This document shows, piece by piece, positions 16,351 to 23,542 of a stretch of DNA of 39,834 nucleotides. This stretch comes from JBMOLL01 sp049325415. GTDB taxonomy: Bacteria > Bacteroidota > Bacteroidia > Bacteroidales > GCA-2748055. A model generated the notes under the pieces. That model worked only from the letters and a program-made list of their open reading frames with translations. It did not search any database and had not been told where the DNA came from. The position numbers and the translations under genes were made by a program. The stretch covers positions 1-39,834 of the forward strand of contig JBMOLL010000114.1 in assembly GCA_049325415.1 (NCBI GenBank), given 5' to 3'. The stretch's first letter is position 1, and each line of letters begins with the position of its first letter.

Positions 16351-16949
16351 TCCTGTGTTTTTGAAGCTAATAAATCTTTTAATTCGAGGTAGAGGTGATG
16401 AACGGGAAGGCCCATGACGTTGAAATAGGATCCTTCGATCCTCTCAACGCCCACATAACCGATCCATTCCTGGATACCGTAGGCTCCCGCCTTATCGAAA
16501 GGTTTGTATTTTTCCACGTAATACCTGATCTCTTCACCGGTCAGTTCACAGAAGGTCACATCGGTGGAAGCGCAGAACACCCGCTTTTCAGCAGCGGTAC
16601 GGATACAGACCCCGGTATAGACCTGGTGGGTCTTCCCCGAAATGGTATTCAGCATCCGGATGGCATCGGAAGGCTTTTCCGGCTTATGCAGGACCTCATT
16701 GCCACACCAGACGATGGTATCGGCTGTGATCAGGATATCCCTCTCACCCAGGTTTCCCGGGTAGGCATCGGATTTCTGACCTGCCAGGTAGATCGCAATA
16801 TCCTGTCCCTGCAGGGAAGCGGGATACTTTTCCTTCACATGATAGTGAACCAGTTCAAACCGGATGCCGGTATCCTTAAGCAACTGTGCTCTCCGGGGCG
16901 ATCGGGAGCCCAGGATGATCCTGTAGTTTTTCAGTTCATTGATCAGCAT
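16347..16949 (-). CDS. maf: Maf-family nucleoside triphosphate pyrophosphatase
   Basis: The 200-residue protein shows all Maf signatures: LGSRSPRRAQLL near the N-terminus (phosphate-binding loop), ITADTIVW, the SGKTHQVYTGV segment, DKAGAYGIQEW and the closing GSYFNVMGLP. Maf enzymes hydrolyse non-canonical and some canonical NTPs (dTTP/UTP for the YhdE type) and limit misincorporation or septum formation. The AYGIQ motif favours the YhdE-like branch. It starts 3 nt after the UbiA-family stop and overlaps the S46 peptidase by 4 nt, so it is inside a tight operon. Confidence 0.92.
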   Translation of the reverse strand: MLINELKNYRIILGSRSPRRAQLLKDTGIRFELVHYHVKEKYPASLQGQDIAIYLAGQKSDAYPGNLGERDILITADTIVWCGNEVLHKPEKPSDAIRMLNTISGKTHQVYTGVCIRTAAEKRVFCASTDVTFCELTGEEIRYYVEKYKPFDKAGAYGIQEWIGYVGVERIEGSYFNVMGLPVHHLYLELKDLLASKTQE

Positions 16950-16952
16950 CTG

Positions 16953-17933
16953 TCAGACTCCGCTTTTAAGTATGATCGCCACTACAACGGTATACAGTAT
17001 TCCGGCCAGCATGATCAGCTTGGTTGTTACGCTGGCCCGGTGATAATCCTTTTGTTCACGGGCCAGAAGAACCATGGTGACCAGGACCAGCATGGGCACG
17101 ATCAGGGTAAGTGAGATATAAACCAGTGAAACCATGTCAATCCCGCTTTCGCTAAAGAGCAGATATTTTGCCAGGACAAAAACGATGGCCCCCACGGTAC
17201 CAAGGATCAGGAATACGATCACTCCCCTGGTGATGTTTGCTCCCAGAACTATGGGCAGGGTTTTCATTCCATAGGCCTTGTCGCCCTTGAAATCCTCCAG
17301 GTCCTTGATGATCTCCCGGATAAGCGTGGTGATGAAGGCAAAAAAACTGAAGCCGGCCACCCAGGCAAACATGTAGTTGAAATTGCTGTTGGCCAGGAGC
17401 ATCACATGTCCGTAAGCTTTGTTCAGCAGGGGGATCTCAAACAGAACGACCATGAGGGGTACCAGTCCGGTGAGGAAGGCTACGGAAAGGTTCCCCACCA
17501 GGAACTGCCGCTTGTAATCGGTGGAATAGAACCACAATAGCCCGGTGGCAACAAGGAAAATAATGCTGAGGCTCCTGACATGGATGTAGAAACTCAGGTA
17601 GATCCCGATGCCCACTCCAAGAATATTCAACAGGGTATGGAGCAAAATGGCTGTTCTCCGGGTCACGGATACCCCGACCACTACCCTGTCAGGCCGGTTG
17701 ATCCAGTCGGTCTGTGTATCGAAATAATCGTTGATAATATATCCGCCGGCTGCAATCAGAACGGTGGCCAGGCTCAGGAGCATAAAATGAAAGTGATCGA
17801 ACTGGAGGGTGAAACCGGCCGACGGAAGCAGGGGCTCAAGGATCAGGTAACGCATGGCCATCTGGGTGAGTATTATTATCACCAGGTTCGGGAACCTGAC
17901 CAGCTTCATGATATCAAGCAGTTTTCTGATCAT
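16953..17933 (-). CDS. UbiA-superfamily prenyltransferase (geranylgeranylglycerol-phosphate geranylgeranyltransferase-like)
   Basis: The 326-residue integral membrane protein has about nine helices and the two aspartate-rich motifs of UbiA enzymes. The first is NDYFDTQTDWINRPDR (residues 68-83), matching NDxxDxxxD..NRP. The second is around REIIKDLEDFKGDKAYGMKTLP (about 217-238). These bind prenyl diphosphate through magnesium. Bacteroidota commonly carry a UbiA homologue annotated as DGGGP synthase-like; the actual acceptor is uncertain, and 4-hydroxybenzoate- or quinone-type acceptors are alternatives. It lies 9 nt after the HAD phosphatase gene and 3 nt before maf in the same operon. Confidence 0.82.
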   Translation of the reverse strand: MIRKLLDIMKLVRFPNLVIIILTQMAMRYLILEPLLPSAGFTLQFDHFHFMLLSLATVLIAAGGYIINDYFDTQTDWINRPDRVVVGVSVTRRTAILLHTLLNILGVGIGIYLSFYIHVRSLSIIFLVATGLLWFYSTDYKRQFLVGNLSVAFLTGLVPLMVVLFEIPLLNKAYGHVMLLANSNFNYMFAWVAGFSFFAFITTLIREIIKDLEDFKGDKAYGMKTLPIVLGANITRGVIVFLILGTVGAIVFVLAKYLLFSESGIDMVSLVYISLTLIVPMLVLVTMVLLAREQKDYHRASVTTKLIMLAGILYTVVVAIILKSGV

Positions 17934-17942
17934 AGACTTATC

Positions 17943-18464
17943 TTACCATACAAATGAATCGCCGTCCATCCACTTCCCGTGCAGTCGCAGCACCTGTTCG
18001 ATGATGTCGCGGGCACAGCCGTCTCCTCCCGGAAGATGCGAAACATAAGCCGAAACCGATTTGATCTCCTCCACTGCATCGGAGGGACAGCAGGCAACTC
18101 CGGCTTTCTGCATCACTTCGTAGTCGGGCAGGTCATCGCCCATATACAGCACTTCTCCGGGGCTGAAACCGTATTTAGCGATGAAATCTTCAAAATCTGC
18201 CACTTTATAGGATGAGCCCAGGTAGATGTCGCTTATCCCGAGGTTCCTGAAGCGGATGGCCACCGACTCCGATTTCCCGCCGGTAATGATCGCTACGGGA
18301 TAGCCTCTGCGGCTCGCGTACTGAAGGGCATAGCCATCCTTGGTATTCATGGTCCGTAACAGTTCACCGTCGGGATGGAGATATACTCTCGGGCTGGCCA
18401 AAACGCCATCCACATCAAAGGCAAACGCCCTGATCTTTACCAGGTCTTCCTTGAAATTACTCAT
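17943..18464 (-). CDS. KdsC-like HAD-superfamily phosphatase
   Basis: The 173-residue enzyme has the compact C0-type HAD fold of 3-deoxy-D-manno-octulosonate 8-phosphate phosphatase. It shows AFDVDGVL with nucleophile D17 and general acid D19, the MNTKDGYALQYA segment, AIITGGKS (motif II), a lysine in LGSSYK, and YMGDDLPDYEVM (motif IV), followed by CCPSDA and GGDGCARDIIEQVL. KdsC proteins are tetramers that release Kdo for lipopolysaccharide core synthesis. The gene overlaps the DUF2520 gene by 4 nt and precedes the UbiA gene by 9 nt. Kdo phosphatase is the likeliest activity, but no other Kdo genes are in the window. Confidence 0.85.
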   Translation of the reverse strand: MSNFKEDLVKIRAFAFDVDGVLASPRVYLHPDGELLRTMNTKDGYALQYASRRGYPVAIITGGKSESVAIRFRNLGISDIYLGSSYKVADFEDFIAKYGFSPGEVLYMGDDLPDYEVMQKAGVACCPSDAVEEIKSVSAYVSHLPGGDGCARDIIEQVLRLHGKWMDGDSFVW

Positions 18465-19270
18465 TCCGTATCCTTCTTCCTGTTAAGGCGGGCTTTAATA
18501 TCCGCGATATTCTGACTTATAAAAATATACAAATTCTTCCAATCGGGGTAAGTCTCCAGCAAAAGTTGCTGTCTTTCCATCGTCCCCTGGTCGCCTCGCG
18601 CAGCCGGACCGGTCTGGGCCTGTTCAGGGCTCATTTCCTCCAGTTTCCGGAAGGTCTCTTTCAGCAGGGGATCCAGAAGTTTCCTGTCGAGGCCTTCGGC
18701 ATCGAGCAACTGTTTCCCGATGGTCACCATGTGATTGGTAAAGTTGGAGGCAAAGACAGCGGCCAGGTGGATCCTTGCACGGGTTGCTGTATCGGCTTCT
18801 ATCACAGATTCCGATAAGGTTTCCGCAACACTGCGGATCACCTTTCCGGCCACGGGATCGGAATATTCGATCAGCAAAGGGATTTCACGGAAATCGGTTT
18901 CCCGGCCGGCAGTAAAGGTCTGCAAGGGGTAGAAAACACCGAAATGATCAACAAAACCTTTGAATACCTCCATACCCACTGATCCTGCTGTATGCACTAC
19001 TGTTGCACCGGAGCCTTTCAGTTTCTCGATAAGCTCTGGTATCCTGTCGTCGGGAACTGCCAGGATGTAAAGATCAGCGCCGGAAGGCAGATCATCCTTT
19101 GCAGAGTATGCCTGTCCACCTGTCTCGGTAACAACCTTTATTGCTGAAGTACCGTTGCGAGAGCTGACGCCCATAATAGTAAATCCCCTGGAAGCTAGTT
19201 CCCTGGCAAGCCGGCTTGCTACCCGACCGGCGCCGGCAATAAATATCCGTGGTCTGTATCTGTTCTCCAC
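18461..19270 (-). CDS. Rossmann-fold/DUF2520 domain protein
   Basis: The protein has an N-terminal Rossmann domain (RIFIAGAGRVASRLA dinucleotide loop, then LYILAVPDDRIPEL) and a C-terminal helical DUF2520 domain with the signatures FYPLQTF, HLAAVFASNFTNH and QTGPAARGD. It resembles a F420/NADP-dependent or pyrroline-5-carboxylate-type reductase, but activity is unknown. I place the start at GTG 19270 (269 aa), although the frame is open to an ATG at 19405. The extra 45 residues have no family similarity and contain both a strong terminator hairpin (19332-19373) and a near-ideal promoter (19275-19305). No other start codon lies between the promoter and the Rossmann loop, so the transcript may be almost leaderless. 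It is the first gene of a five-gene operon. Confidence 0.85.
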   Translation of the reverse strand: MENRYRPRIFIAGAGRVASRLARELASRGFTIMGVSSRNGTSAIKVVTETGGQAYSAKDDLPSGADLYILAVPDDRIPELIEKLKGSGATVVHTAGSVGMEVFKGFVDHFGVFYPLQTFTAGRETDFREIPLLIEYSDPVAGKVIRSVAETLSESVIEADTATRARIHLAAVFASNFTNHMVTIGKQLLDAEGLDRKLLDPLLKETFRKLEEMSPEQAQTGPAARGDQGTMERQQLLLETYPDWKNLYIFISQNIADIKARLNRKKDTE

Positions 19271-19274
19271 ATGC

Positions 19275-19305
19275 CAAAAATAGCGGAAAGATGCGATCTT
19301 CACAA
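19275..19305 (-). promoter_or_regulatory. promoter of the DUF2520 - HAD - UbiA - maf - DPP11 operon
   Basis: On the minus strand a TTG at 19305-19303 is followed after 20 nt by a perfect TATTTTTG (19282-19275). It lies only 4 nt before GTG 19270, pointing to a leaderless or nearly leaderless message. Confidence 0.7.
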
Positions 19306-19331
19306 GACCGGAGAAGTATTCCCGGCCGGAG

Positions 19332-19373
19332 AATAAAAAAACCGGGATCATTTCCTTGTTGCCATGATCCCGG
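19332..19373 (-). terminator. intrinsic terminator of the etfBA - acyl-CoA dehydrogenase operon
   Basis: A perfect 9-bp stem CCGGGATCA/TGATCCCGG (19365-19373 with 19342-19350, loop 14 nt) is followed on the minus strand by seven T residues. It begins 28 nt past the dehydrogenase stop. Confidence 0.9.
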
Positions 19374-19401
19374 CTGAATTCAAAGTATTGGTTCTCCTGG
19401 A

Positions 19402-21120
19402 TCACATATAGCGGAACAACCCGAGATCCTTGGTTTCCGAACCCAGGATATAGGCAGATTTTTCCGCATTCTGTGCTTTCGCAATCTTAATGAAGATTTC
19501 GGCGTCGGAAGCAAATTCTTCCGCGCGGGTAGTATCGGCCAGCAGGAGATAGCCCATGATGATATTCCCGGCCATCTCGACCATCCTGCGGGCGTGGAAA
19601 TCAAGGAATTCACCGTCGCCGGCTGCCTGCACGAAATTCACGGCATTTTCATATTCGGCTGTCATAGTGATCAGGATCTTCCTCAGGTATTCGTATTCGG
19701 GAAGGACCTTGTTCTCCTCGAATTCCCTGATCCGGGCCAGGTAGCCGCCTGTGCCCACACCTCTTATCGCTGCCACAACCTGGAGCTGGGAGGTTCCTTC
19801 ATAGATGGTTGTGATACGGGCATCGCGGTAGATCCGTTCGATCGGGAAATCCTTCATAAAGCCGGCACCGCCATGGATCTGAAGACTGTCGTAGGCAACC
19901 TGGTTGCAATATTCACTGGAAACCAGTTTAAGCAGCGGGGTGAAGATATCGGCCAGCTTCTGGTATTTCTTCATTTCGTCGCGCTCCTCCGGCTCCAGTT
20001 TCCTGGTTTCGGTGGTAAACTGGTAATTCTTGTAGATATCCACATAACGCGCCGTTTCATAAAGAAGGGTTCGGATGGCACGTGTACGTGTCTTCATGGT
20101 GGTGAGCATTTCATATACCGCCGGGAACTGGATAATGGTCTTACCGAACTGTACCCTTTCATTGGCATATTTCAGTGCTTCACGATAGGCTGCCTCTGCC
20201 AGTCCGACCGACTGGGCTCCGATACCAAGGCGGGCGGAGTTCATCAGCGACATCACATACTTGATAAGACCCATTTTCCGGTCGCCAACCAGCCTTGCGG
20301 GTGCATTGGTAAATACCAGTTCGCAGGTAGGTGAACCCTTGATCCCCAGTTTGTTTTCGATCCTTCTGACCTTCACGTTTTTATCGCTCTTGTCGTAAAG
20401 GAACAGGGAAAGACCCCTTGCATCCAGCGTACCTTCCTCCGAACGGGCCAGTACTAGACTGACATCGGCGTCACCATTGGTGATGAAGCGCTTCACCCCG
20501 TTCAGATAGTAAACGTCTTTCTGAGGATCGTAGCTGGCAGAGATGGAACTCTTGAGCTGAACCGACTGAAGATCGGAACCGGCATCGGGTTCGGTCAGTA
20601 CCATGGCTGCGGTAGCCCCCTTGTGAAACCTCGGAAGGAACTCCTTCTTCAGTTCTTCGGAAGCAAATTCGTGAATGGTCTCGGCGCAGTCCTGCAGCCC
20701 CCAGATATTGGCAAAGCCGGCATCGGCTCTGGACACGATCTCTGCGGCCATTACATAGGGAACAATGGGGAAATTCAGCCCGTCGTACTCACGCGGCAGC
20801 GACATTCCCACCAGTCCTGCTTCGGTCAGCACTTCATGATTCTGCTGTGTACCCGCAGCGTAGACCACATGATTGTCCACAAGATGCGGACCTTCCTTAT
20901 CCACGGCTTCGGCATTGGGGGCGATCACCTCGCCACTGATCTCGCCGATAATTTCCAGCACCCTGTCGTAACTGTCGAGTGCATCTTCATAGTCGAGGGG
21001 AGCAAAATCGTACTTCTTCGACTCTTCATAGTTATTTTCCTTCAGCGCCACGATCTTCTTCATCAGGGGATGAGAAAGGTGGAACTTCAGGTCTTTATTG
21101 TCATTATAGAAATTTTCCAT
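19402..21120 (-). CDS. acyl-CoA dehydrogenase (long form)
   Basis: The 572-residue flavoenzyme catalyses alpha,beta-dehydrogenation of acyl-CoA with electrons passed to ETF. Visible elements are the N-terminal helical domain, MVLTEPDAGSDLQ at 173-185 (FAD contact), the INGVKRFITNGD-like beta-domain segment near 207, RVQFGKTIIQFPAVY at 322-336, QIHGGAGFMKDFPIERIYRDARI at 414-436, and the catalytic glutamate E441 in TIYEGTSQLQ. A C-terminal extension of about 110 residues makes it longer than the roughly 380-residue classical enzymes. It resembles the long form commonly paired with etfBA in Bacteroidota. It starts 21 nt after etfA and ends at a strong terminator. Chain-length preference is unknown. 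Confidence 0.92.
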   Translation of the reverse strand: MENFYNDNKDLKFHLSHPLMKKIVALKENNYEESKKYDFAPLDYEDALDSYDRVLEIIGEISGEVIAPNAEAVDKEGPHLVDNHVVYAAGTQQNHEVLTEAGLVGMSLPREYDGLNFPIVPYVMAAEIVSRADAGFANIWGLQDCAETIHEFASEELKKEFLPRFHKGATAAMVLTEPDAGSDLQSVQLKSSISASYDPQKDVYYLNGVKRFITNGDADVSLVLARSEEGTLDARGLSLFLYDKSDKNVKVRRIENKLGIKGSPTCELVFTNAPARLVGDRKMGLIKYVMSLMNSARLGIGAQSVGLAEAAYREALKYANERVQFGKTIIQFPAVYEMLTTMKTRTRAIRTLLYETARYVDIYKNYQFTTETRKLEPEERDEMKKYQKLADIFTPLLKLVSSEYCNQVAYDSLQIHGGAGFMKDFPIERIYRDARITTIYEGTSQLQVVAAIRGVGTGGYLARIREFEENKVLPEYEYLRKILITMTAEYENAVNFVQAAGDGEFLDFHARRMVEMAGNIIMGYLLLADTTRAEEFASDAEIFIKIAKAQNAEKSAYILGSETKDLGLFRYM

Positions 21121-21141
21121 GATTTCTCTTTTTTGCCTGGT

Positions 21142-22161
21142 TTACTTCGAGTTCTTTTTATAATACCTGATCATTTTGGGTACCACTTCCATGAAGTCGC
21201 CCGTAATCACGTAATCGGCGATCTGGTTGATCGGCGCGTTCGGATCGGTATTGATCGAAATGATCATCGACGATTCCATCATACCGGCCCTGTGCTGGAT
21301 CTGACCCGAAATCCCGCAGGCAATATAGAGTTTTGGACGAACGGTTACCCCGGTCTGCCCGATCTGCCTGTCGTGTTCGATGTAACCGGCATCGACGGCA
21401 GCACGCGTACCGCCCACTTCCCCGCCGAGCACCCCGGCCAGTTCGTACAGCAGCCCGAAATTCTCGCGGGAGCCCACTCCGTAGCCTCCGGCAACAATGA
21501 TCTGTGCTCCCTTGATATTCGATTTCTTTTTCTCCACATGCCGTTCGATGATCTCGACCACGAAATCCTCTTTGGCCAGTAATTTGGAGGTATCCCAGGT
21601 TTTCACCTTTCCTTTGACCGGACTTTTCAGGGCTTCCTTTTTCATCACCCCTTCCCTTACCGTAGCCATCTGAGGACGGGTATCGGGATTGATGATGGTG
21701 GCCACGATATTTCCTCCGAAGGCGGGCCTGATCTGGTACAGGAGGTTGGTATAGGTGGTATCGGTTTTCTTTTCGTAATGCTCACCGATCTCCAGGCTGG
21801 TACAGTCGGCTGTAAGTCCGCACTTCAGGGCCGAAGCGATACGGGGCGCCAGATCCCTGCCCACCGGTGTGGCACCGAAAAGTACGACCTGCGGTTTCTC
21901 CTCATGAAAAACGGCTGTGATAATCTTTGTATGAGGAAGGGTCTGGTAAAACTCGAGCCGGCTGTCTTCGGCAAAATGCGCCGTTTTAACCCCGTAGCTG
22001 AAAAGCTCCTGTTCGGCTCCCTTGAGATTACTTCCGATCACAACCGCTTCCAGGTCAACACCCAGCTGCTCGGAGAGGCCGCGGCCCTTGGTCAGCAGTT
22101 CGAGACTGACATCAGCGATTTTACCTTCACTGATCTCACAATAGACAAATATGTTGTTCAC
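21142..22161 (-). CDS. etfA: electron transfer flavoprotein alpha subunit
   Basis: The 339-residue protein has the ETF alpha/beta N-terminal domain (VVLFGATPVGRDLAPRIA, CGLTADCT) and the C-terminal FAD-binding domain: AGGYGVGSRENF, LGGEVGGTRAAVDAG, GQTGVTVRPKLYIACGISGQIQH and the SMIISINTDPNAPI signature. It pairs with EtfB and accepts electrons from the acyl-CoA dehydrogenase of the same operon (28-nt and 21-nt gaps). Whether this pair is of the bifurcating type cannot be settled by reading; that needs alignment of the second-FAD site in EtfB. Confidence 0.95.
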   Translation of the reverse strand: MNNIFVYCEISEGKIADVSLELLTKGRGLSEQLGVDLEAVVIGSNLKGAEQELFSYGVKTAHFAEDSRLEFYQTLPHTKIITAVFHEEKPQVVLFGATPVGRDLAPRIASALKCGLTADCTSLEIGEHYEKKTDTTYTNLLYQIRPAFGGNIVATIINPDTRPQMATVREGVMKKEALKSPVKGKVKTWDTSKLLAKEDFVVEIIERHVEKKKSNIKGAQIIVAGGYGVGSRENFGLLYELAGVLGGEVGGTRAAVDAGYIEHDRQIGQTGVTVRPKLYIACGISGQIQHRAGMMESSMIISINTDPNAPINQIADYVITGDFMEVVPKMIRYYKKNSK

Positions 22162-22189
22162 TTTGATTTAATTTTGGTTCGACGATGAG

Positions 22190-23062
22190 TTATCCGATAG
22201 TGTGGTTTCCGATCAGTTCGATCATCAGATCCTCCACATCGCGGTCTGATGCACTAAGTTTTCTGGCTTCCTTGGCCTTGAAAACAACGTTCTCGATCTT
22301 TTTCACCTTGGTGGGTGATCCGGAGAGCCCGAGAGCTTCCTCATCGGCTTTGATATCATCCACACTCCACTCATCGATCTTAAGATAGGGTCTGTCCTGG
22401 AAAAGGCGGATATAATCCTCGGTTGCTTCCTGCAACTCGGTGAGAGTCCGTGCATGCTTGAATTTCATTACTTTTTTTGCGATCCTGGGCCGGCAGGCCG
22501 GAGCCGAGGAATGAACGGTGATCAGTAGGGGGACCGGGGTCTTGACCTTTTCCATCCCGTTTTCCACCCTGCGGCGTATAACGAGGTGAGTTTTGCCGAT
22601 TTCCTCCACCTCTTCGGCGTAGGTTACCTGGGGCAGACCCAGTTTTTCAGCCACCTGGGGTCCGACCTGGGCCGTATCCCCATCAATGGCCTGACGCCCG
22701 GCAATAACCACATCATATTCCATCTGCCGGATAGCCGTGGCAAGAGCATAAGAGGTGGCCAGGGTATCCGATCCGGCAAATTTCCTGTCAGTTAGCAGGT
22801 AACCATTATCCGCCCCGCGGTAAAGCCCTTCCCTGATGACCTCTGCGGCACGTCCCGGCCCCATCGTCAGCAGCGTTACGGTTGAACCCTCAACACGATC
22901 TTTCAGCCTGAGGGCCAGTTCGAGGGCGTTCAGGTCTTCCGGATTAAAGATCGCCTCCAGCGCGGCACGGTTTACGGTGCCGTCGGCTTTCATCGCATCC
23001 TTTCCCACATTTCGCGTGTCCGGAACCTGCTTTGCTAACACAATGATTTTCAAAGACTTCAT
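22190..23062 (-). CDS. etfB: electron transfer flavoprotein beta subunit
   Basis: The 290-residue protein begins with the typical KIIVLAKQVPDT. It carries INPEDLNALE-like (FNPEDLNALELALRLKD), TMGPGRAAEVIREGLYRGAD, the AIDGDTAQVGPQVAEKLGLPQVTYAEEVE core and the RPRIAKKVMKFK loop near 200. Together with EtfA it forms the FAD/nucleotide-binding carrier between dehydrogenases and a quinone or ferredoxin/NAD partner. It is the first gene of the operon, with a near-perfect promoter 38 nt upstream. Confidence 0.95.
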   Translation of the reverse strand: MKSLKIIVLAKQVPDTRNVGKDAMKADGTVNRAALEAIFNPEDLNALELALRLKDRVEGSTVTLLTMGPGRAAEVIREGLYRGADNGYLLTDRKFAGSDTLATSYALATAIRQMEYDVVIAGRQAIDGDTAQVGPQVAEKLGLPQVTYAEEVEEIGKTHLVIRRRVENGMEKVKTPVPLLITVHSSAPACRPRIAKKVMKFKHARTLTELQEATEDYIRLFQDRPYLKIDEWSVDDIKADEEALGLSGSPTKVKKIENVVFKAKEARKLSASDRDVEDLMIELIGNHTIG

Positions 23063-23099
23063 TTTAGAGAGTTTAGTTTAACTGAATTTAGCAAGGGGG

Positions 23100-23129
23100 C
23101 AAATTTAATAGAATTTAGATTTAACACAA
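23100..23129 (-). promoter_or_regulatory. promoter of etfB - etfA - acyl-CoA dehydrogenase
   Basis: On the minus strand a TTG at 23129-23127, a 19-nt spacer and a perfect TAAATTTG at 23107-23100. It lies 38 nt before ATG 23062 and just past the terminator of the preceding transcript. Confidence 0.8.
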
Positions 23130-23151
23130 CTATTTCTTCAAAAGTTGTTCG

Positions 23152-23181
23152 AAAAAAAAACCCCTTAAAAAAAGGGGTTTT
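23152..23181 (-). terminator. intrinsic terminator of the rpoBC - DUF3467 transcript
   Basis: Ten base pairs (23157-23166 with 23172-23181, CCCC/GGGG core flanked by A-T pairs, 5-nt loop) are followed on the minus strand by nine T residues. The sequence is A-rich on the other side too, so it could also stop plus-strand transcription. Confidence 0.85.
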
Positions 23182-23208
23182 CAGTGTAAGATCAATTATC
23201 GTTCGAAA

Positions 23209-23529
23209 TTAAGCCTGGGCTGCAGGACCACCGAAATTCATCGGTAAAACCGGCCCGTTGGCGGGATCGGTTTTTTTAATCGGCCCATACATGGCTTCAT
23301 ATTTCGAGATATTATCCTTGAGTGCCGCCAGGAGCCTTTTGGCATGTTCGGGGGTCAGGATGATCCTTGACTTAACCTCTGCCTTGGGAACTCCGGGCAT
23401 AACCCTGACGAAATCCAGGACAAATTCAGATGAGGAATGAGTAATGATGGCCAGGTTGGAATAAATCCCCTGGGCGATATCATCTTTCAGTTCGATACTG
23501 ATCTGATTCTTCTTGGCCTGATCATCCAT
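23209..23529 (-). CDS. DUF3467 protein
   Basis: The 106-residue protein has the DUF3467 pattern: IELKDDIAQGIYSNLAIITHSSSEF, LDFVRVMPGVPKAEVKSRIILTPEHAKRLL, then an amphipathic helix and a proline/glycine-rich tail. No biochemical role is established. Its location 13 nt after rpoC, closing the ribosomal-protein/RNA-polymerase supercluster, is a regular feature in Bacteroidota and suggests a link to the transcription machinery. There is no signal peptide or membrane helix. Confidence 0.88.
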   Translation of the reverse strand: MDDQAKKNQISIELKDDIAQGIYSNLAIITHSSSEFVLDFVRVMPGVPKAEVKSRIILTPEHAKRLLAALKDNISKYEAMYGPIKKTDPANGPVLPMNFGGPAAQA

Positions 23530-23542
23530 AATCTATTTATTT

